A stretch of DNA of 64,000 bases from Actinospineispora acaciae DSM 45401. Its GTDB lineage: Bacteria; Actinomycetota; Actinomycetes; Mycobacteriales; Pseudonocardiaceae. This document shows positions 15,957-23,848 of this stretch, piece by piece (positions within the stretch are counted from its first letter, which is position 1; each line of letters opens with the position of its first letter). Under the pieces are notes generated by a model that saw only the letters and a program-made list of their open reading frames with translations, had not been told where the DNA came from and ran no database searches. The position numbers and the translations under genes are program-made. The stretch is from positions 310,001-374,000 of the forward strand of contig NZ_JIAI01000007.1 in assembly GCF_000620785.1 (NCBI RefSeq), given 5' to 3'.

Positions 15957-17375
15957 CTACGGCTGTTCGGTGAGGGGGAGGCGGACCTGGAAGCGGGTGT
16001 CGCCGGGCTCGGACTGGACGCGCAGGTCGCCGTGGTGGCGGTTCACCACGACGCGCCAGCTGACGTCCAGGCCGAGGCCGGTGCCCTCGCCGACGCCCTT
16101 GGTGGTGAAGAACGGCTCGAAGACGCGCTTGCGGTTCTCCGGCGGGATGCCGGGGCCGGTGTCGCCGATCTCGACCAGCACGTTCTCCCCGTCCAGCGCG
16201 GTGCGCAGCGTCAGCGTCCCGGACTCGCCCATCGCGGACAGCGCGTTGTCGATGATGTTGGTCCAGACCTGGTTCAGCTCGGCGGGGTAGGCCGGGATCT
16301 TCGGCAGCGAGCGATCGAAGTCCTTGACCACGCTCACCCCGTGCCCGAGCTTGCCGGCGAACATCACCAGGGTGGCCTTGAGGCCGTCGTGCACGTCGAT
16401 CCACTGGAACGGGGCGCGGTCGAGCTGGGAGTACTGCTTGGCGGCGCCGACCAGCGCGGTGATCCGGTTCGTGGAGTCGGTGATCTCGCGCAGCAGGCTC
16501 TCGGTCTCGACGGTGTAGGCCAGCCAGCGCATGGCGCCGGACAGCGACTCCGGGCCGGCCGCGACCGCGACCTTCTCCAGGTCCTCGACCCGCAGGCCGG
16601 CGGCCACGAACACCGGCGCCATGTCCCAGCCGCCGTCCACGTCGTGGTCGTCGAGCCAGTCGGCCAGCTCGTCCTCCAGGTCGCTGGCCTGCACGGCGGA
16701 CAGTTCAGGCGCCTCGTGCACCCGGTCGGCGAAGTCCTCCTGGATGCCGGTCAGCGCCAGCAGCGCGTCCTTGTCCAGCTTGCCCTCGGCGAGCATGGCC
16801 AGCTTGTGCCGCATGCCGGCCACCCGGTCGCGCAGGGTGGAGGTGGCGCGCGCGGCGGCGGCGGCCGGGTTGTTCAGCTCGTGGGTCAGGCCGGCGGAGA
16901 GCTTGCCGAGGGCGAGCAGGCGCTCGCGCTGGCTGGTGATGGCCTGGCCCCGGCGGGTGCCCAGCACCATGCCCTGCAGCAGGTGCACGGCCATCGGGAA
17001 CCACTCCCGGAACGCCTCGGCGAACGGGCGCGCCGGCAGCGCCAGCAGCCGCAGGTCGGAGATGGCCCGCGCGGACAGCGCGTAGCCCTGCTCCAGCGAC
17101 TCCTCCAGGTAGAACGTGACGGCGCCGAAGTACACCCCGACCTGGTCGGTGCGGGAGGTCTCCACCCGCTCGCCGCCGATCATCCGGCTGGTCGCGACCG
17201 TTCCGGACAGCAGCACCCAGAAGCACTCCGCCGGGTCGCCCTCGGCGAACACCTCGGTGTCGGCGGCCACGTCCACCTCGTCGGCGTTGTGCTTGACCCA
17301 GTCCAGCTGCTCGTCGGTCAGGTCGGTGAACAGGAACAGCTCGCGCAGCCGCTCGTTCGTCAACTGGATGCTCAT
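15957..17375 (-). CDS. Sensor histidine kinase with N-terminal cyclic-nucleotide-binding-type domain
   Basis: The 472-residue protein has a CRP/cNMP-binding-like domain at residues about 12-130 (LFTDLTDEQLDWV, TEVFAEGDPAECFWVLLSGTV), then a dimerisation helix with the phospho-acceptor H165 in LSAGLTHELNNPAAAAARA, a long central region, and an ATPase domain with N-box NQVWTNIIDNALSAM, GDTGPGIP and GEGTGLGL. No transmembrane helix is seen, so it is cytosolic. Its start overlaps the stop of the upstream receiver/reductase fusion gene (ATGA), making a coupled pair. Inference: the kinase reads a cyclic nucleotide or another small ligand and phosphorylates the receiver domain of its partner. Ligand not established. 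Confidence 0.88.
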   Translation of the reverse strand: MSIQLTNERLRELFLFTDLTDEQLDWVKHNADEVDVAADTEVFAEGDPAECFWVLLSGTVATSRMIGGERVETSRTDQVGVYFGAVTFYLEESLEQGYALSARAISDLRLLALPARPFAEAFREWFPMAVHLLQGMVLGTRRGQAITSQRERLLALGKLSAGLTHELNNPAAAAARATSTLRDRVAGMRHKLAMLAEGKLDKDALLALTGIQEDFADRVHEAPELSAVQASDLEDELADWLDDHDVDGGWDMAPVFVAAGLRVEDLEKVAVAAGPESLSGAMRWLAYTVETESLLREITDSTNRITALVGAAKQYSQLDRAPFQWIDVHDGLKATLVMFAGKLGHGVSVVKDFDRSLPKIPAYPAELNQVWTNIIDNALSAMGESGTLTLRTALDGENVLVEIGDTGPGIPPENRKRVFEPFFTTKGVGEGTGLGLDVSWRVVVNRHHGDLRVQSEPGDTRFQVRLPLTEQP

Positions 17376-19048
17376 CGCTCCCCCAGGTACCTGTGCACCA
17401 GGGTGACGGCCATCGCGCCCTCGCCGACGGCCGAGGCCACCCGCTTCACCGACTCCGCCCGCACGTCGCCGGCCACGAACACGCCGGGCACGCTGGACTC
17501 CATGAAGTACGGGTCCCGCTCCAGCGTCCAGCCGGGCGGGCGTTTGTTCTCGCGCAGCAGGTCGGGGCCGGTGCGGACGAAGCCGCGCTCGTCGCGGACC
17601 AGCACCCCGTCCAGCCACTCGGTGCGCGGCGCGGCGCCGATGAACACGAACAGGTAGCTGGCGTCGACGGTCTCGAGGCTCGACGCAGTGCCGTCCCGGT
17701 TGTCCCGCAGGGTGAGCCGCTCCAGGTGGCCGTCGCCGTGCGCCTCGGCCACCTCGGTGTGGTTGCGCACCGAGACGTTCTCGATCCCTTCGAGCTGCTG
17801 GATCAGGTAGTGCGACATGGAGCTGTGCAGCGACTCGCCCCTGATCAGCAGGACCACGCGCTTGGCGTGGCGGGCGAAGAACACGGCGGCCTGGCCCGCG
17901 GAGTTGGCGCCGCCGACGATGTAGACGTCCTGGCCCGCGCAGGCCGGCGCCTCGGTCACCGCGGAGCCGTAGAACACGCCGCTGCCGGTCAGCTCGTCCA
18001 CGCCGGGGGCGTCGAGCTTGCGGTACGACACCCCGGTGGCCAGCACCACCGAGTGCGCCGCGATCTCCGAGCCGTCGCCGAAGTGCACCACCCGCGCCGA
18101 GCCGCGCGCCTCCAGTTGGGTGACCTCGCGCGCGGACAGCGTCTCGGCGCCGAACTTGCGGGCCTGGCGGCGGGCGCGGTCGGTGAGCTGAGCGCCGGAG
18201 ACACCGTCCGGGAAGCCGAGGTAGTTCTCGATGCGCGAGCTCTGCCCGGCCTGGCCGCCGGTGGCGCGGCGCTCCACCAGCACGGTGCGCAGGCCTTCGG
18301 AGGCGCCGTAGACCGCCGCGCCCAGCCCGGCCGGCCCGGCGCCGACCACCACCAGGTCGTAGAACTCGGCGGCCGGCTGGGTGGAAAGGCCCACGGCGGC
18401 GGCGATCTCGGTGTCCGAGGGGTGGCACAGGCAGACACCGTCCGGGGTGATCACCACCGGGACGTCCTCGGCGACCCGGCCGGACGCCTCCAGCAGCCGC
18501 TGGCCCTCCGGCTCGTCCACGCTGAAGTACCGGTACGGCACGGCGTTGCGGGCCAGGAAGTCGCGGGCCTTGAACGAGGGCGCCGACCAGCGGTGGCCGA
18601 CGACCTTGGTCTCCTCGACGGCGGTGTCGCCGGTCGCGCGCCAGGTCTCCACCAGCGCGTCGACCACCGGGTAGAGCTTCTCCTCGGGCGGGTCCCACGG
18701 CTTGAGCAGGTAGTGGTCGACGTCCACCAGGTTGATGGCCTGGATCGCGGCGTCGGTGTCGGCGTACGCGGTGAGCAGCGCGCGGCGGGCGCGGGGGAAC
18801 AGGTCCATCGCCTGCTCCAGGAACTCGATGCCGTTGAGCTGCGGCATCCGGTAGTCCGCGAGCATGGCGGCCACCACGTCGCCGCGCAGCTTCAGCTCGC
18901 GCAGCGCGTCCAGCGCGTCCAGCGCCGAGTCCGCGCGCACGATCCGGAACTCCTCGCCGTAGCGCCGCCGCAGGTCGCGAGCCACCGAGCGGGAGACCCC
19001 GGGGTCGTCGTCCACGGTCAGCAGTACGGGCTTGCCCATGGGTTCCAT
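17372..19048 (-). CDS. Fusion of response-regulator receiver and thioredoxin-reductase-like FAD oxidoreductase
   Basis: The 558-residue protein joins a CheY-like receiver (residues 7-125: acidic cluster D13-D15, phospho-acceptor D65 in ADYRMPQLNG, conserved Lys in YLLKPWD), a middle thioredoxin-like segment (about 150-230) and a two-nucleotide-binding flavoprotein module (about 240-555: VVGAGPAGLGAA for FAD and YIVGGANSAGQAA for NAD(P)H). The redox CxxC of true thioredoxin reductases is absent; only one Cys (APACAG) lies at that place. This suggests electron transfer to another acceptor or a sensory role. An upstream GGAGAGAGG supports the ATG at 19048; 19039 is an alternative. Coupled to the histidine kinase gene by ATGA. 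Confidence 0.88.
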   Translation of the reverse strand: MEPMGKPVLLTVDDDPGVSRSVARDLRRRYGEEFRIVRADSALDALDALRELKLRGDVVAAMLADYRMPQLNGIEFLEQAMDLFPRARRALLTAYADTDAAIQAINLVDVDHYLLKPWDPPEEKLYPVVDALVETWRATGDTAVEETKVVGHRWSAPSFKARDFLARNAVPYRYFSVDEPEGQRLLEASGRVAEDVPVVITPDGVCLCHPSDTEIAAAVGLSTQPAAEFYDLVVVGAGPAGLGAAVYGASEGLRTVLVERRATGGQAGQSSRIENYLGFPDGVSGAQLTDRARRQARKFGAETLSAREVTQLEARGSARVVHFGDGSEIAAHSVVLATGVSYRKLDAPGVDELTGSGVFYGSAVTEAPACAGQDVYIVGGANSAGQAAVFFARHAKRVVLLIRGESLHSSMSHYLIQQLEGIENVSVRNHTEVAEAHGDGHLERLTLRDNRDGTASSLETVDASYLFVFIGAAPRTEWLDGVLVRDERGFVRTGPDLLRENKRPPGWTLERDPYFMESSVPGVFVAGDVRAESVKRVASAVGEGAMAVTLVHRYLGER

Positions 19049-19111
19049 CCTCTCTCCAAACCGGGCACTGTGGCGAACTCCGTTTTCCGCCGTTCGCCTA
19101 ACCTCGTGCTC

Positions 19112-20275
19112 GTGACCGCCGATGCACTGGCCGAAACCGCGCTGACCGGCGCGCCGGCCGCCGTGAGCCCGCCCGGGCCGACGCCGTGCCTGGTGATGGA
19201 CCTCGCGGTGGTCCGGGCGCGGTATGCCGAGCTGCGGGCGGCGCTGCCGGGGGCGCGGGTGTACTACGCGGTGAAGGCGAACCCCCGGGCCGAGGTGCTG
19301 GGCGCGCTGGCGGACGCGGGCTGCGGGTTCGACGTGGCGTCCCCCGGGGAGATCGAGGGGGCGCTCGCGGCCGGGGGGCGGGCGGAGCGGCTGTGTTACG
19401 CCAACCCGGTGCGGACGCCGGCGGATGTCGCGGCGGCGGCGGGGCACGGGGTGTCGCTGTTCGTCACCGACAGCGGCGAGGACCTGGAGGTGCTCGCGGA
19501 CGGGGCGCCGGGGGCGTCGGTGCTGGTCCGGCTGGCGGTGGACGACACGGGGTCGGCGACGCCGTTCGGCGGCAAGTTCGGGTGTTCTCCGGCGAGGGCG
19601 GTGTCGCTGCTGCTGCAGGCGGCGTCCTCGGGGCTGGATCCGGCCGGGCTGAGCTTCCACGTCGGCTCGCAGCAGTCCCGGCCGGCGGCGTGGGCGGATG
19701 CGATCGCCGTTGCCGCTTCGGTGGCGGCCGATGCGGGGCTGGCCGTGAGGATTCTGGACGTGGGTGGCGGGTTCCCGGTGCCGTATCGGACGCCGGTGCC
19801 CCCGGTGGCGGAGTTCGGCGCGGCGATCGAGGCGGCGGTGCGCCGGCACTTCCCGGGGCGGCGGGCGCCGGAGCTGGCGGTGGAGCCGGGGCGGCTGCTG
19901 GTCGCCGAGGCGGGGGTGCTGCACGCGTCGGCGGTCCGGGTGAGCGTGCGGGACGACGGGCGCAGGTGGGTGTACCTGGACGTGGGGAGGTACGGCGGTC
20001 TGGCCGAGACGGAGGGTGAGGCGATCGGCTACCGGCTGGCCACCGACCACGACGGCCCGGGGGTCGAGCTGGCGCCGGCGGTGCTGGCCGGGCCGACCTG
20101 CGACGGCGACGACGTGCTGTACCGGGAGGTCGCGCTGCCGGCCGCGCTGCGCTCCGGTGACGCCGTGCGGCTGCTCGCCGCCGGGGCGTACACCGCCAGC
20201 TACGCCTCGGTCGGGTTCAACGGGCTGCCGCCGCTGGCCGTCCGCTGTGTGGACTCCGTTGGACCTGGATCATGA
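19112..20275 (+). CDS. PLP-dependent decarboxylase, ornithine/lysine/DAP fold (type III)
   Basis: The 387-residue protein is an alanine-racemase-fold decarboxylase: the PLP lysine K55 lies in YYAVKANP, followed by GFDVASPGEIE, LSFHVGSQ, DVGGGFP, VEPGRLLV and the active-site CDGDDVLY. Family members decarboxylate ornithine, lysine, arginine or meso-DAP. The ATGA overlap with the following SpeD-SpeE fusion gene makes ornithine (to putrescine) the most likely substrate, because the product would feed spermidine synthesis; lysine (to cadaverine) remains possible. GTG start at 19112; a second GTG lies six bases upstream. The gene is divergent from the kinase operon with only 63 bases between. Confidence 0.88.
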   Translation: MTADALAETALTGAPAAVSPPGPTPCLVMDLAVVRARYAELRAALPGARVYYAVKANPRAEVLGALADAGCGFDVASPGEIEGALAAGGRAERLCYANPVRTPADVAAAAGHGVSLFVTDSGEDLEVLADGAPGASVLVRLAVDDTGSATPFGGKFGCSPARAVSLLLQAASSGLDPAGLSFHVGSQQSRPAAWADAIAVAASVAADAGLAVRILDVGGGFPVPYRTPVPPVAEFGAAIEAAVRRHFPGRRAPELAVEPGRLLVAEAGVLHASAVRVSVRDDGRRWVYLDVGRYGGLAETEGEAIGYRLATDHDGPGVELAPAVLAGPTCDGDDVLYREVALPAALRSGDAVRLLAAGAYTASYASVGFNGLPPLAVRCVDSVGPGS

Positions 20276-21480
20276 CCGCCCCCGACTTCGCCGGCCGGCA
20301 CGTGCTCGCGGAGCTGTCCGGGGCGAGCCCGGAGCTGCTGGACGACGAGCAGGCGGTGCGTGCCGCGCTGGCGGGCGCGCTGGGTGAGGCCGGCGCCAGG
20401 GTGCTCGACGTGGTGTCGCACCGGTTCGACCCGCGCGGGCTGACGGTGCTGGCCATGCTCGCCGAGTCGCACGCCTCGGTGCACACCTGGCCGGAGCGCG
20501 GCGGCGCCTTCGTCGACGTGTTCACCTGCGGAAACTCCGCGGACCCGGAGCGCGCGGTGGAGCTGCTGGCCAAGCGGCTCGGCGCCCGGCTGGCCCGCCG
20601 CGAGACGGTCCGCCGGGGCGGGGGCGCGCCTGCGGGGGTGCGCGAGCCGCTGTCCGCCGGGCTGCACCGGGTGTGGGACGTCACCGAGGTGCTCTGGTCC
20701 GGCCGGACCGCCTACCAGGACGTGCTGATCGGGCGGACCGCGCACGGCGTCACGCTGTTCTGCGACGACGAGCGGCAGAGCGCGCACGCCAGCCAGCTCG
20801 TGTACCACGAGGCGCTGCTGGTGCCCGCGCTGCTGCTCGCCGAGCGCGTCGAGAACGTGCTGGTGATCGGCTCCAGCGAGGGGGTGGTCAGCGAGATCGC
20901 GGTGGCCGCCGGCGCCCGCCGGGTGGACCACGTGGACATCGACGCCGAGTGCGTGCGGGCCTGCGCCCGGTACCTGCCCTACGGCTACACGCTTGACACG
21001 TTGGAAGCCGCCGAACGCGGCTCCGGGCACATCGCGGTGCACTACGCCGACGGCTGGGAGTTCCTGTCCGGCGCGGCGCACGACTACGACGTCGTGGTCG
21101 TCGACCTGCCCGACGAGCGGCCCGACGACCCCGCCGCCCAGCACAACCGGCTCTACGGCACGGACTTCCTGCGCCGCGCCGCCTCGGTGCTGCGGCCCGG
21201 CGGCGTGCTGACCGGCCAGGCCGGGTGCGCCACGCTCTGGCGCAACGACACGCTCCGCTCGTCCGTGAAACGTTTCAACGAGGTCTTCCCCACCGTCCTG
21301 CACTACGGCTCCGACGAGCACGAATGGTCCTTCCTGACCGGCTCACCCCGCCCCGTCCAGGACCCCGTACGAACGGTGACCACCCGCCTTCCCACCCTCC
21401 CCTACCGCCCGGCCACCCTGGACGCCGCCGCGCTGCGCCGGGGCGCCGTCGCGCCGCATGCGCTCAGGCGGCCTGAATGA
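20272..21480 (+). CDS. SpeD-SpeE fusion: AdoMet decarboxylase-type domain plus spermidine synthase
   Basis: The 402-residue product starts with a pyruvoyl-type SpeD domain (residues 7-110): the self-cleavage site E65-S66 in LAESHASVHTWPE, H71 and C86 in DVFTCGNS are all present. A spermidine-synthase domain follows (about 130-370) with YQDVLIGR, VLVIGSSEGVVSEIA, HVDIDAECVRACARYLP, DYDVVVVDLPDERPDD. One polypeptide could thus make decarboxylated AdoMet and transfer aminopropyl to putrescine. SpeD homologues that instead decarboxylate arginine or ornithine are known, so the first activity needs testing. It is coupled by ATGA to the PLP decarboxylase gene. A TGAAACGTTTCA palindrome lies at 21266-21277. 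Its 3' end overlaps the DoxX gene by 17 bases. Confidence 0.88.
   Translation: MTAPDFAGRHVLAELSGASPELLDDEQAVRAALAGALGEAGARVLDVVSHRFDPRGLTVLAMLAESHASVHTWPERGGAFVDVFTCGNSADPERAVELLAKRLGARLARRETVRRGGGAPAGVREPLSAGLHRVWDVTEVLWSGRTAYQDVLIGRTAHGVTLFCDDERQSAHASQLVYHEALLVPALLLAERVENVLVIGSSEGVVSEIAVAAGARRVDHVDIDAECVRACARYLPYGYTLDTLEAAERGSGHIAVHYADGWEFLSGAAHDYDVVVVDLPDERPDDPAAQHNRLYGTDFLRRAASVLRPGGVLTGQAGCATLWRNDTLRSSVKRFNEVFPTVLHYGSDEHEWSFLTGSPRPVQDPVRTVTTRLPTLPYRPATLDAAALRRGAVAPHALRRPE
21266..21277. repeat. Intragenic palindrome TGAAACGTTTCA (copy 2)
   Basis: A perfect 12-bp palindrome within the spermidine-synthase part of the fusion gene. See copies at 5667 and 49449. Confidence 0.55.
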
Positions 21481-21817
21481 CGAACACCAGCACCGCCGTG
21501 CACCCCGCGAGCATCCCCGTCGCGTTGAGGAACAGGTTGCGCCCGAAGTCGCGCACCCTGACGTGCGCCGACACCGCGATCACGAAGTAGGCCACCAGCG
21601 CCGCGCAGGTCAGCACGGCCAGCGGCGGGAACCAGATGCCGGCCACCAGGCCCGCCGCCGCGGCCACCTTCAGCGGCGGCAGCAGCTTCCAGAGCCGCTG
21701 GGGGTAGTGCACGTCCAGCAGGCACTGCCGGATGAACGCGACGGGCTTCGCGCACATCACGGCATCGCCGACCTGGACCACGGCGAGTGCGACCAACGGC
21801 CACCACGGGGTAATCAT
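21464..21817 (-). CDS. DoxX-like membrane protein
   Basis: The 117-residue product has about four hydrophobic segments (residues 6-20, 48-66, 68-86, 96-115) and the family-like sequence VHYPQRLWKLLPPLKVAAAAGLVAGIWFPPLAVLTCAALVAYFVIAVSAH (shown here in pieces: PQRLWKLLPPLK, GIWFPPLAVLT, YFVIAVSAHVRVRDFGRN), as in DoxX-like/DUF proteins of actinobacteria. AAGGAG lies eight bases before the ATG. It is divergent from an ECF41 sigma factor, 72 bases between starts. DoxX-like genes are frequent neighbours and presumed targets of ECF41 factors, so control by that factor is likely. Biochemical role unknown, possibly redox-related in the membrane. Confidence 0.72.
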   Translation of the reverse strand: MITPWWPLVALAVVQVGDAVMCAKPVAFIRQCLLDVHYPQRLWKLLPPLKVAAAAGLVAGIWFPPLAVLTCAALVAYFVIAVSAHVRVRDFGRNLFLNATGMLAGCTAVLVFVIQAA

Positions 21818-21889
21818 CGAAACTGCTCCTTGCGTCCCGTTAGAACGTCCTGACTCGTCGTAGGACGACGTGGGCCGCCCGAACGTCAG

Positions 21890-22801
21890 GTGGCCGCACC
21901 TGACATCGCGGGCCTGCGTACCGTCATTCACTACATGGGAGACGACGAGGATCGGCGGCGGCTGCGCAACATCGCCTACCGCCTGCTGGGTTCGGTGGAC
22001 GACGCCGAGGACGTGGTGCAGGAGACCTACCTGCGCTGGCACCGGCTCGACGACCAGTCACGCCGGGAGATCCGGTCGCCGAGGGCGTGGATGACGCAGG
22101 TGGCCACCCGCATCTGCTACGACCACCTCGGCTCCGCCCGGGTGCGCCGGGAGAGCTACGTCGGCTCGTGGCTGCCGGACCCGGTCCCGTCCGAGCCGCC
22201 CGCCCAGGTCGTCGACCCCGCCGACCGGGTGACGCTGGACGAGTCGGTGCGGATGGCGCTGCTGGTGCTGCTGGAGACCATGACTCCGGCCGAGCGGGTG
22301 GCGCTGGTGCTGCACGACGTGTTCGGCATGCCGTACGCGGAGATCGCGCGCACCGTCGGCCGCACGCCGCAGGCCTGCCGCCAGCTCGCCTCGTCCGCGC
22401 GCAAGCGGATCAAGGCCGCGCGCACCGCCGCCACCTCGCGCGACGAGCACGAGCGGATCGTCGCGGCGTTCGTGCGCGCCTGCGCGGACGGCAACCTGGA
22501 CGCGCTGGCCGCCGTGCTCGCCCCCGACGTGGTCGCCACCACCGACAGCGGCGGCAAGGTCCCGTCCGCGCGCCGCCCGGTCGCCGGCGCCGCGCGGGTG
22601 GCCCAGCTCATGCTCGGCATCGCCACCCTGCACCGCTCGGCGACGTTCGAGGTCACCACGGTGAACGGCCTGCCGGGGATCGTGGCGTACGAGGACGGTC
22701 GGGTGGTCGCCGTCTCGGGCGTCGACGTCGCCGGCGGCCTGGTCACCCAGCTCTGGATCGTCACGAACCCGGACAAGCTCACGCACTGGCAGGCCGGCTA
22801 G
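21890..22801 (+). CDS. ECF sigma factor, ECF41 (SigJ-like) type
   Basis: The 303-residue protein has region 2 (RRLRNIAYRLLGSVDDAEDVVQETYLRWH) and region 4 (TPAERVALVLHDVFGMPYAEIARTVGRTPQACRQLASSARKRI), linked by WLPDPVP. The C-terminal SnoaL-like extension (about 190-300) ends in NPDKL, and carries DSGGK. These motifs (WLPEP-like, DGGGK-like, NPDKL) are the markers of the ECF41 group, whose C-terminal domain controls activity in place of a separate anti-sigma factor. The GTG start at 21890 is chosen; an ATG at 21935 would also give a full domain. Divergent DoxX and the nearby SDR and tautomerase are candidate targets. The signal is unknown. Confidence 0.85.
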   Translation: MAAPDIAGLRTVIHYMGDDEDRRRLRNIAYRLLGSVDDAEDVVQETYLRWHRLDDQSRREIRSPRAWMTQVATRICYDHLGSARVRRESYVGSWLPDPVPSEPPAQVVDPADRVTLDESVRMALLVLLETMTPAERVALVLHDVFGMPYAEIARTVGRTPQACRQLASSARKRIKAARTAATSRDEHERIVAAFVRACADGNLDALAAVLAPDVVATTDSGGKVPSARRPVAGAARVAQLMLGIATLHRSATFEVTTVNGLPGIVAYEDGRVVAVSGVDVAGGLVTQLWIVTNPDKLTHWQAG

Positions 22802-23004
22802 CGCTCCTCGATCTCGGCGAACCGCAGGACGCTGTCGCCGATCCCCCACCCGCCGTCGGGGACCTCCTCGACGAGGACCATCGTGTTCGGTCGGGCCCGC
22901 TCGCCGTAGATCTCGGCGTACAGGTCGGTGGTGCGGTGCACGATCAGCTCCATCTGCTCGGCGGTCAGGGAACCGGCGGGCACCTTGAAGTTGGCGTAGG
23001 GCAT
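22798..23004 (-). CDS. 4-oxalocrotonate tautomerase-family protein
   Basis: The 68-residue product begins M-P, so the N-terminal proline that serves as catalytic base in this family (Pro1 after Met removal) is present: MPYANFKVPAGSLTAEQMELIVHR. The rest, TTDLYAEIYGERARPNTMVLVEEVPDGGWGIG, matches the small tautomerase fold, which works as a hexamer. It lies 20 bases downstream of an SDR gene in the same direction and shares a 4-nt stop overlap with the ECF41 gene. The substrate is unknown; tautomerase plus SDR could act on an enol/keto pair. Confidence 0.82.
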   Translation of the reverse strand: MPYANFKVPAGSLTAEQMELIVHRTTDLYAEIYGERARPNTMVLVEEVPDGGWGIGDSVLRFAEIEER

Positions 23005-23024
23005 GTCGTTCTCCTTGGCTGTCG

Positions 23025-23762
23025 TCAGATGATTCCGCCGTTGGCCCTGATGACCTGGCCGTTGACCCAGTGCCCGCTCGGCCCGGCCAGGAACGCGACG
23101 ACGTCGGCGATGTCGGCCGGCGTGCCGAGGCGCTCCAGCGGCGGCTGGGCGGCCAGGCGGGCGATCGTCTCCTCGTCCTTGCCGTCGAGGAACAGGTCGG
23201 TGGCGGTCGGCCCCGGGGCGACGGCGTTGACGGTGACGTCCCTGCCGCGCAGCTCGCGCGCCAGGATCATCGTCAGCGCCTCCACCGCGCCCTTGCTCGC
23301 GGTGTAGGCCCCGTACCCGGGGAACGCCAGCCCGACCACCGAGGTCGAGAAGGTGACCAGCGCCCCACCCGGCCGCAGCCGGCGCGCGGCCTGCTGGGCG
23401 ACCACGAACGCGCCGCGAATGTTCGTCCGGTGCACGTCGTCCAGGACCGCGAGGTCCAGGTCCGCGACCGTCGACCAGGACGCCTTGCCCGCCGCGTGCG
23501 CCACCACGTCGACGCCGCCGAACGCCGCCTCGGCCGCGTCGAACAGCGCGGCCACGGCATGCTCGTCGGCGACGTCGGCCTGTACGGCGATCGCCCGCCC
23601 ACCTGTTTTCTCGACCGCGCGCACCGCATCCTCGGCCAGGTCCTTGCGCCCGGCATAGCCCACGACGACGGCGTAACCGTCCGCCGCCAGCCTGGTCACG
23701 ATCGCACTGCCGATACCGCGTGAGCCGCCGGTCACGATGGCGACCCTCTCGTCGTTGCTCAT
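23025..23762 (-). CDS. SDR-family oxidoreductase (FabG-like)
   Basis: The 245-residue Rossmann protein has TGGSRGIG near the N-terminus, AHAAGKASWSTV, STSVVGLAFPGYGAYTASKGAVEAL carrying the Ser-Tyr-Lys set, and a C-terminal GHWVNGQVIRANGGII. Loss of an Asp/Glu at the end of strand 2 (VVVGYAGRKD) suggests NADP use. The ATG at 23762 is preferred over a GTG six bases earlier because AGGG lies about eight bases upstream of it. It forms an operon with the tautomerase and is divergent from an MmyB-type regulator, a pairing often seen in actinomycetes, so that regulator probably controls it through the dyad at 23795-23815. Confidence 0.85.
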   Translation of the reverse strand: MSNDERVAIVTGGSRGIGSAIVTRLAADGYAVVVGYAGRKDLAEDAVRAVEKTGGRAIAVQADVADEHAVAALFDAAEAAFGGVDVVAHAAGKASWSTVADLDLAVLDDVHRTNIRGAFVVAQQAARRLRPGGALVTFSTSVVGLAFPGYGAYTASKGAVEALTMILARELRGRDVTVNAVAPGPTATDLFLDGKDEETIARLAAQPPLERLGTPADIADVVAFLAGPSGHWVNGQVIRANGGII

Positions 23763-23794
23763 GCTCACACCCTGTGCCCGCCAGCCACCCGCAA

Positions 23795-23815
23795 CCAGGG
23801 GACGTCACCCCCTGG
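23795..23815. promoter_or_regulatory. Dyad in SDR/MmyB divergent promoter region
   Basis: CCAGGGG (23795-23801) and CCCCTGG (23809-23815) form an inverted repeat with a 7-base spacer; outer CCAGCCA/TGGCTGG arms extend it. It lies midway between the divergent SDR and MmyB regulator starts and is a candidate operator for the latter. Confidence 0.5.
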
Positions 23816-23848
23816 CTGGGACCGACCGGCGCACGGACACTGGTCGAT

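Noticed and set aside
17393..19100. Extended N-terminus of the PLP decarboxylase antisense to the kinase-partner fusion gene
   Set aside because: The extension runs through the opposite strand of a clearly real gene; the GTG at 19112 gives the normal decarboxylase N-terminus.
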